A stretch of 20,012 nucleotides of DNA, taken from the NCBI GenBank assembly GCA_001871685.1, contig MNVK01000003.1, forward strand, positions 1 through 20,012, read 5' to 3'. Source of the stretch: Nitrospirae bacterium CG1_02_44_142 (GTDB taxonomy: Bacteria; Nitrospirota; Thermodesulfovibrionia; Thermodesulfovibrionales; UBA1546). Positions 18,929 through 20,012 of this stretch are shown here, in pieces (position 1 is the stretch's first letter; every line of letters begins with the position of its first letter). The notes beneath the pieces are model-generated. The model did no database searches. It was not told where the DNA came from and saw only the letters and a list, made by a program, of their open reading frames with translations. The position numbers and the translations under genes are program-made.

Positions 18929-20012
18929 TTATGGAATATTAAAAGGTATTGTCCGGAACTTCAATTTCAATCCGAGTTTATTATAACACCTATTCCCAGT
19001 CTTTCCATTTTTTTTATTTACAAACGATAACAATGCGGCTGCATGACAGTTCTCCACAGAAAACCCATTGGCAAGAGAATCTCTAAACGCAGACTTCAAG
19101 TTCACCAGCGCGGAAGAAAGCCTGCCCCTTAAAAATTCTATCTCGCCCATGCCGAGTTTGCAGTATATAATTCCTCTGGGGTCTTTTGTCTTTCTGAAAA
19201 ATCCATAAGATTGTCTGAAATAATCCATTGCCTTATCAAGTTTGCCAAGCATGGTGTATGTCTTGCCGAGACTCCAGAGGGTATATGAAAAACTTACAAT
19301 ATCGCCTATCTTTCTGTAAAGAATCTCTGCCTTTCTGAAATGCAAGAGAGCGCCTGAATAATCAGCCTTCATCCTCAAAGCATTCCCCATACCGCAGTGA
19401 GAATATGCAATTCCGAATGTATCCTTTAATTCAGAAAATAATTTATTGGCAGCAGTATAGTATTTAAAGGAATCGCCGAACAGCCCCGCCACTCTGGACA
19501 CGCCTCCAAGTCCGCACAGATTATAGCCTATTCCATGCTTGTCTCCAAGCGTCCTGAAGAGCCTGAGTGATGCCTTAAACGACCTTAGAGAATCCGCGGC
19601 CTCCCCTTTGATGCGAAAAGCGCCGCCCTTAGCCCAGAGCACAAATGCCATTCCTTCACTGTCCTTTTTCTCTCTGTACACCTTCTCAGAACGAGAAAAC
19701 ATCTCCAGCGCCTCCTTCCACCTGCCAAGCCCCCTTACTGAAAGCCCGAGTCCAACCACAGCATCTGCCGCCGCTGTCGTATCCTTCAACTTCCTGCTTA
19801 TTTTTATTGCTTCAGAATAATTTTTCCCTGCCAGTTCATATTTTCCTATCATGCGATAGACGTCACCGATAGACATAAAACAGTACATTTGCCCTTCTAT
19901 ATCAGCATTCCTTTTGTATGCCTTCTTTGCCTTTTCAAAAAAGAACAAGGCATCATTGTATTTAGCCCTGCTTTTTAATTCCTCTGCGCGGTTGAAAAGT
20001 TTGTCTGCTGTC
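18929..20012 (-). CDS. Tetratricopeptide-repeat protein, 5' end outside the window
   Basis: Open to the right edge, so the N-terminus is missing; 360 residues are visible. The reading frame continues past a TTG at 19948 without a stop (visible start TADKLFNRAEELKSRAKYND), so that TTG is not the real start. The protein consists of about eight regular TPR units spaced near 40 residues. Each has the pattern G(I/M)AY...LG...R.G.Y..AL..F..A...YR...D, for example ALLHFRKAEILYRKIGD and KAMDYFRQSYGFFRKTKD. The 40-residue spacing fits the TPR_12/MalT-type subgroup and suggests a protein-binding superhelix. No enzyme domain is visible. It precedes pgsA on the same strand, separated by repeat DNA, so co-transcription is uncertain and function unknown. 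Confidence 0.85.
   Translation of the reverse strand, partial: TADKLFNRAEELKSRAKYNDALFFFEKAKKAYKRNADIEGQMYCFMSIGDVYRMIGKYELAGKNYSEAIKISRKLKDTTAAADAVVGLGLSVRGLGRWKEALEMFSRSEKVYREKKDSEGMAFVLWAKGGAFRIKGEAADSLRSFKASLRLFRTLGDKHGIGYNLCGLGGVSRVAGLFGDSFKYYTAANKLFSELKDTFGIAYSHCGMGNALRMKADYSGALLHFRKAEILYRKIGDIVSFSYTLWSLGKTYTMLGKLDKAMDYFRQSYGFFRKTKDPRGIIYCKLGMGEIEFLRGRLSSALVNLKSAFRDSLANGFSVENCHAAALLSFVNKKNGKTGNRCYNKLGLKLKFRTIPFNIP

Overview
The window reads as a chromosomal housekeeping and cell-envelope region of a diderm (LPS-making) bacterium. Nearly every gene is on the minus strand. The gene set is lptC-lptA-lptB, a heptose adenylyltransferase, rseP, the MEP enzyme dxr, and the order rpoN-hpf-rapZ. 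Together with a GH57 glucanotransferase and a DUF512 radical-SAM protein, and with the very abundant short repeats, it suggests a Nitrospirota (Thermodesulfovibrionia-like) or deltaproteobacterial-type genome. That placement is inference from gene content and style; no marker gene here settles it.

Layout from right to left, following minus-strand transcription. A TPR protein open at the right edge is followed by a repeat-filled gap, then pgsA, a PDZ/radical-SAM DUF512 protein and aroE, which overlap one another. After a 260-base stretch without a gene comes tRNA-Gly(CCC), then lptC, lptA, lptB, rpoN, hpf, rapZ, a YdcF-family (DUF218) membrane protein and a 57-residue Trm112-like zinc protein. 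One gene lies on the plus strand, a WaaG-like family 4 glycosyltransferase. It is convergent with the Trm112 gene and divergent from the next block. That block is a chain of tightly packed genes: GH57 glucanotransferase, a secreted FG-GAP protein, uppS, cdsA, dxr, rseP, and a heptose-1-phosphate adenylyltransferase whose 3' end has been replaced by repeat-like DNA.

The genes work together on the envelope. UppS makes the lipid carrier, CdsA and PgsA make phospholipid precursors, Dxr makes isoprenoid precursors, LptCAB move LPS, the glycosyltransferase and heptose enzyme build LPS core, and RseP does regulated intramembrane proteolysis. RpoN, HPF and RapZ form a regulatory module.

I do not see a new defence, secretion or biosynthetic system. 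The striking feature is structural: degenerate tandem arrays with a 7-base period, plus several palindrome families. They sit in gaps and also inside at least five reading frames (the FG-GAP protein, GH57, glycosyltransferase, AroE and DUF512 genes) without breaking them. In one case they encode the signal peptide of the FG-GAP protein.
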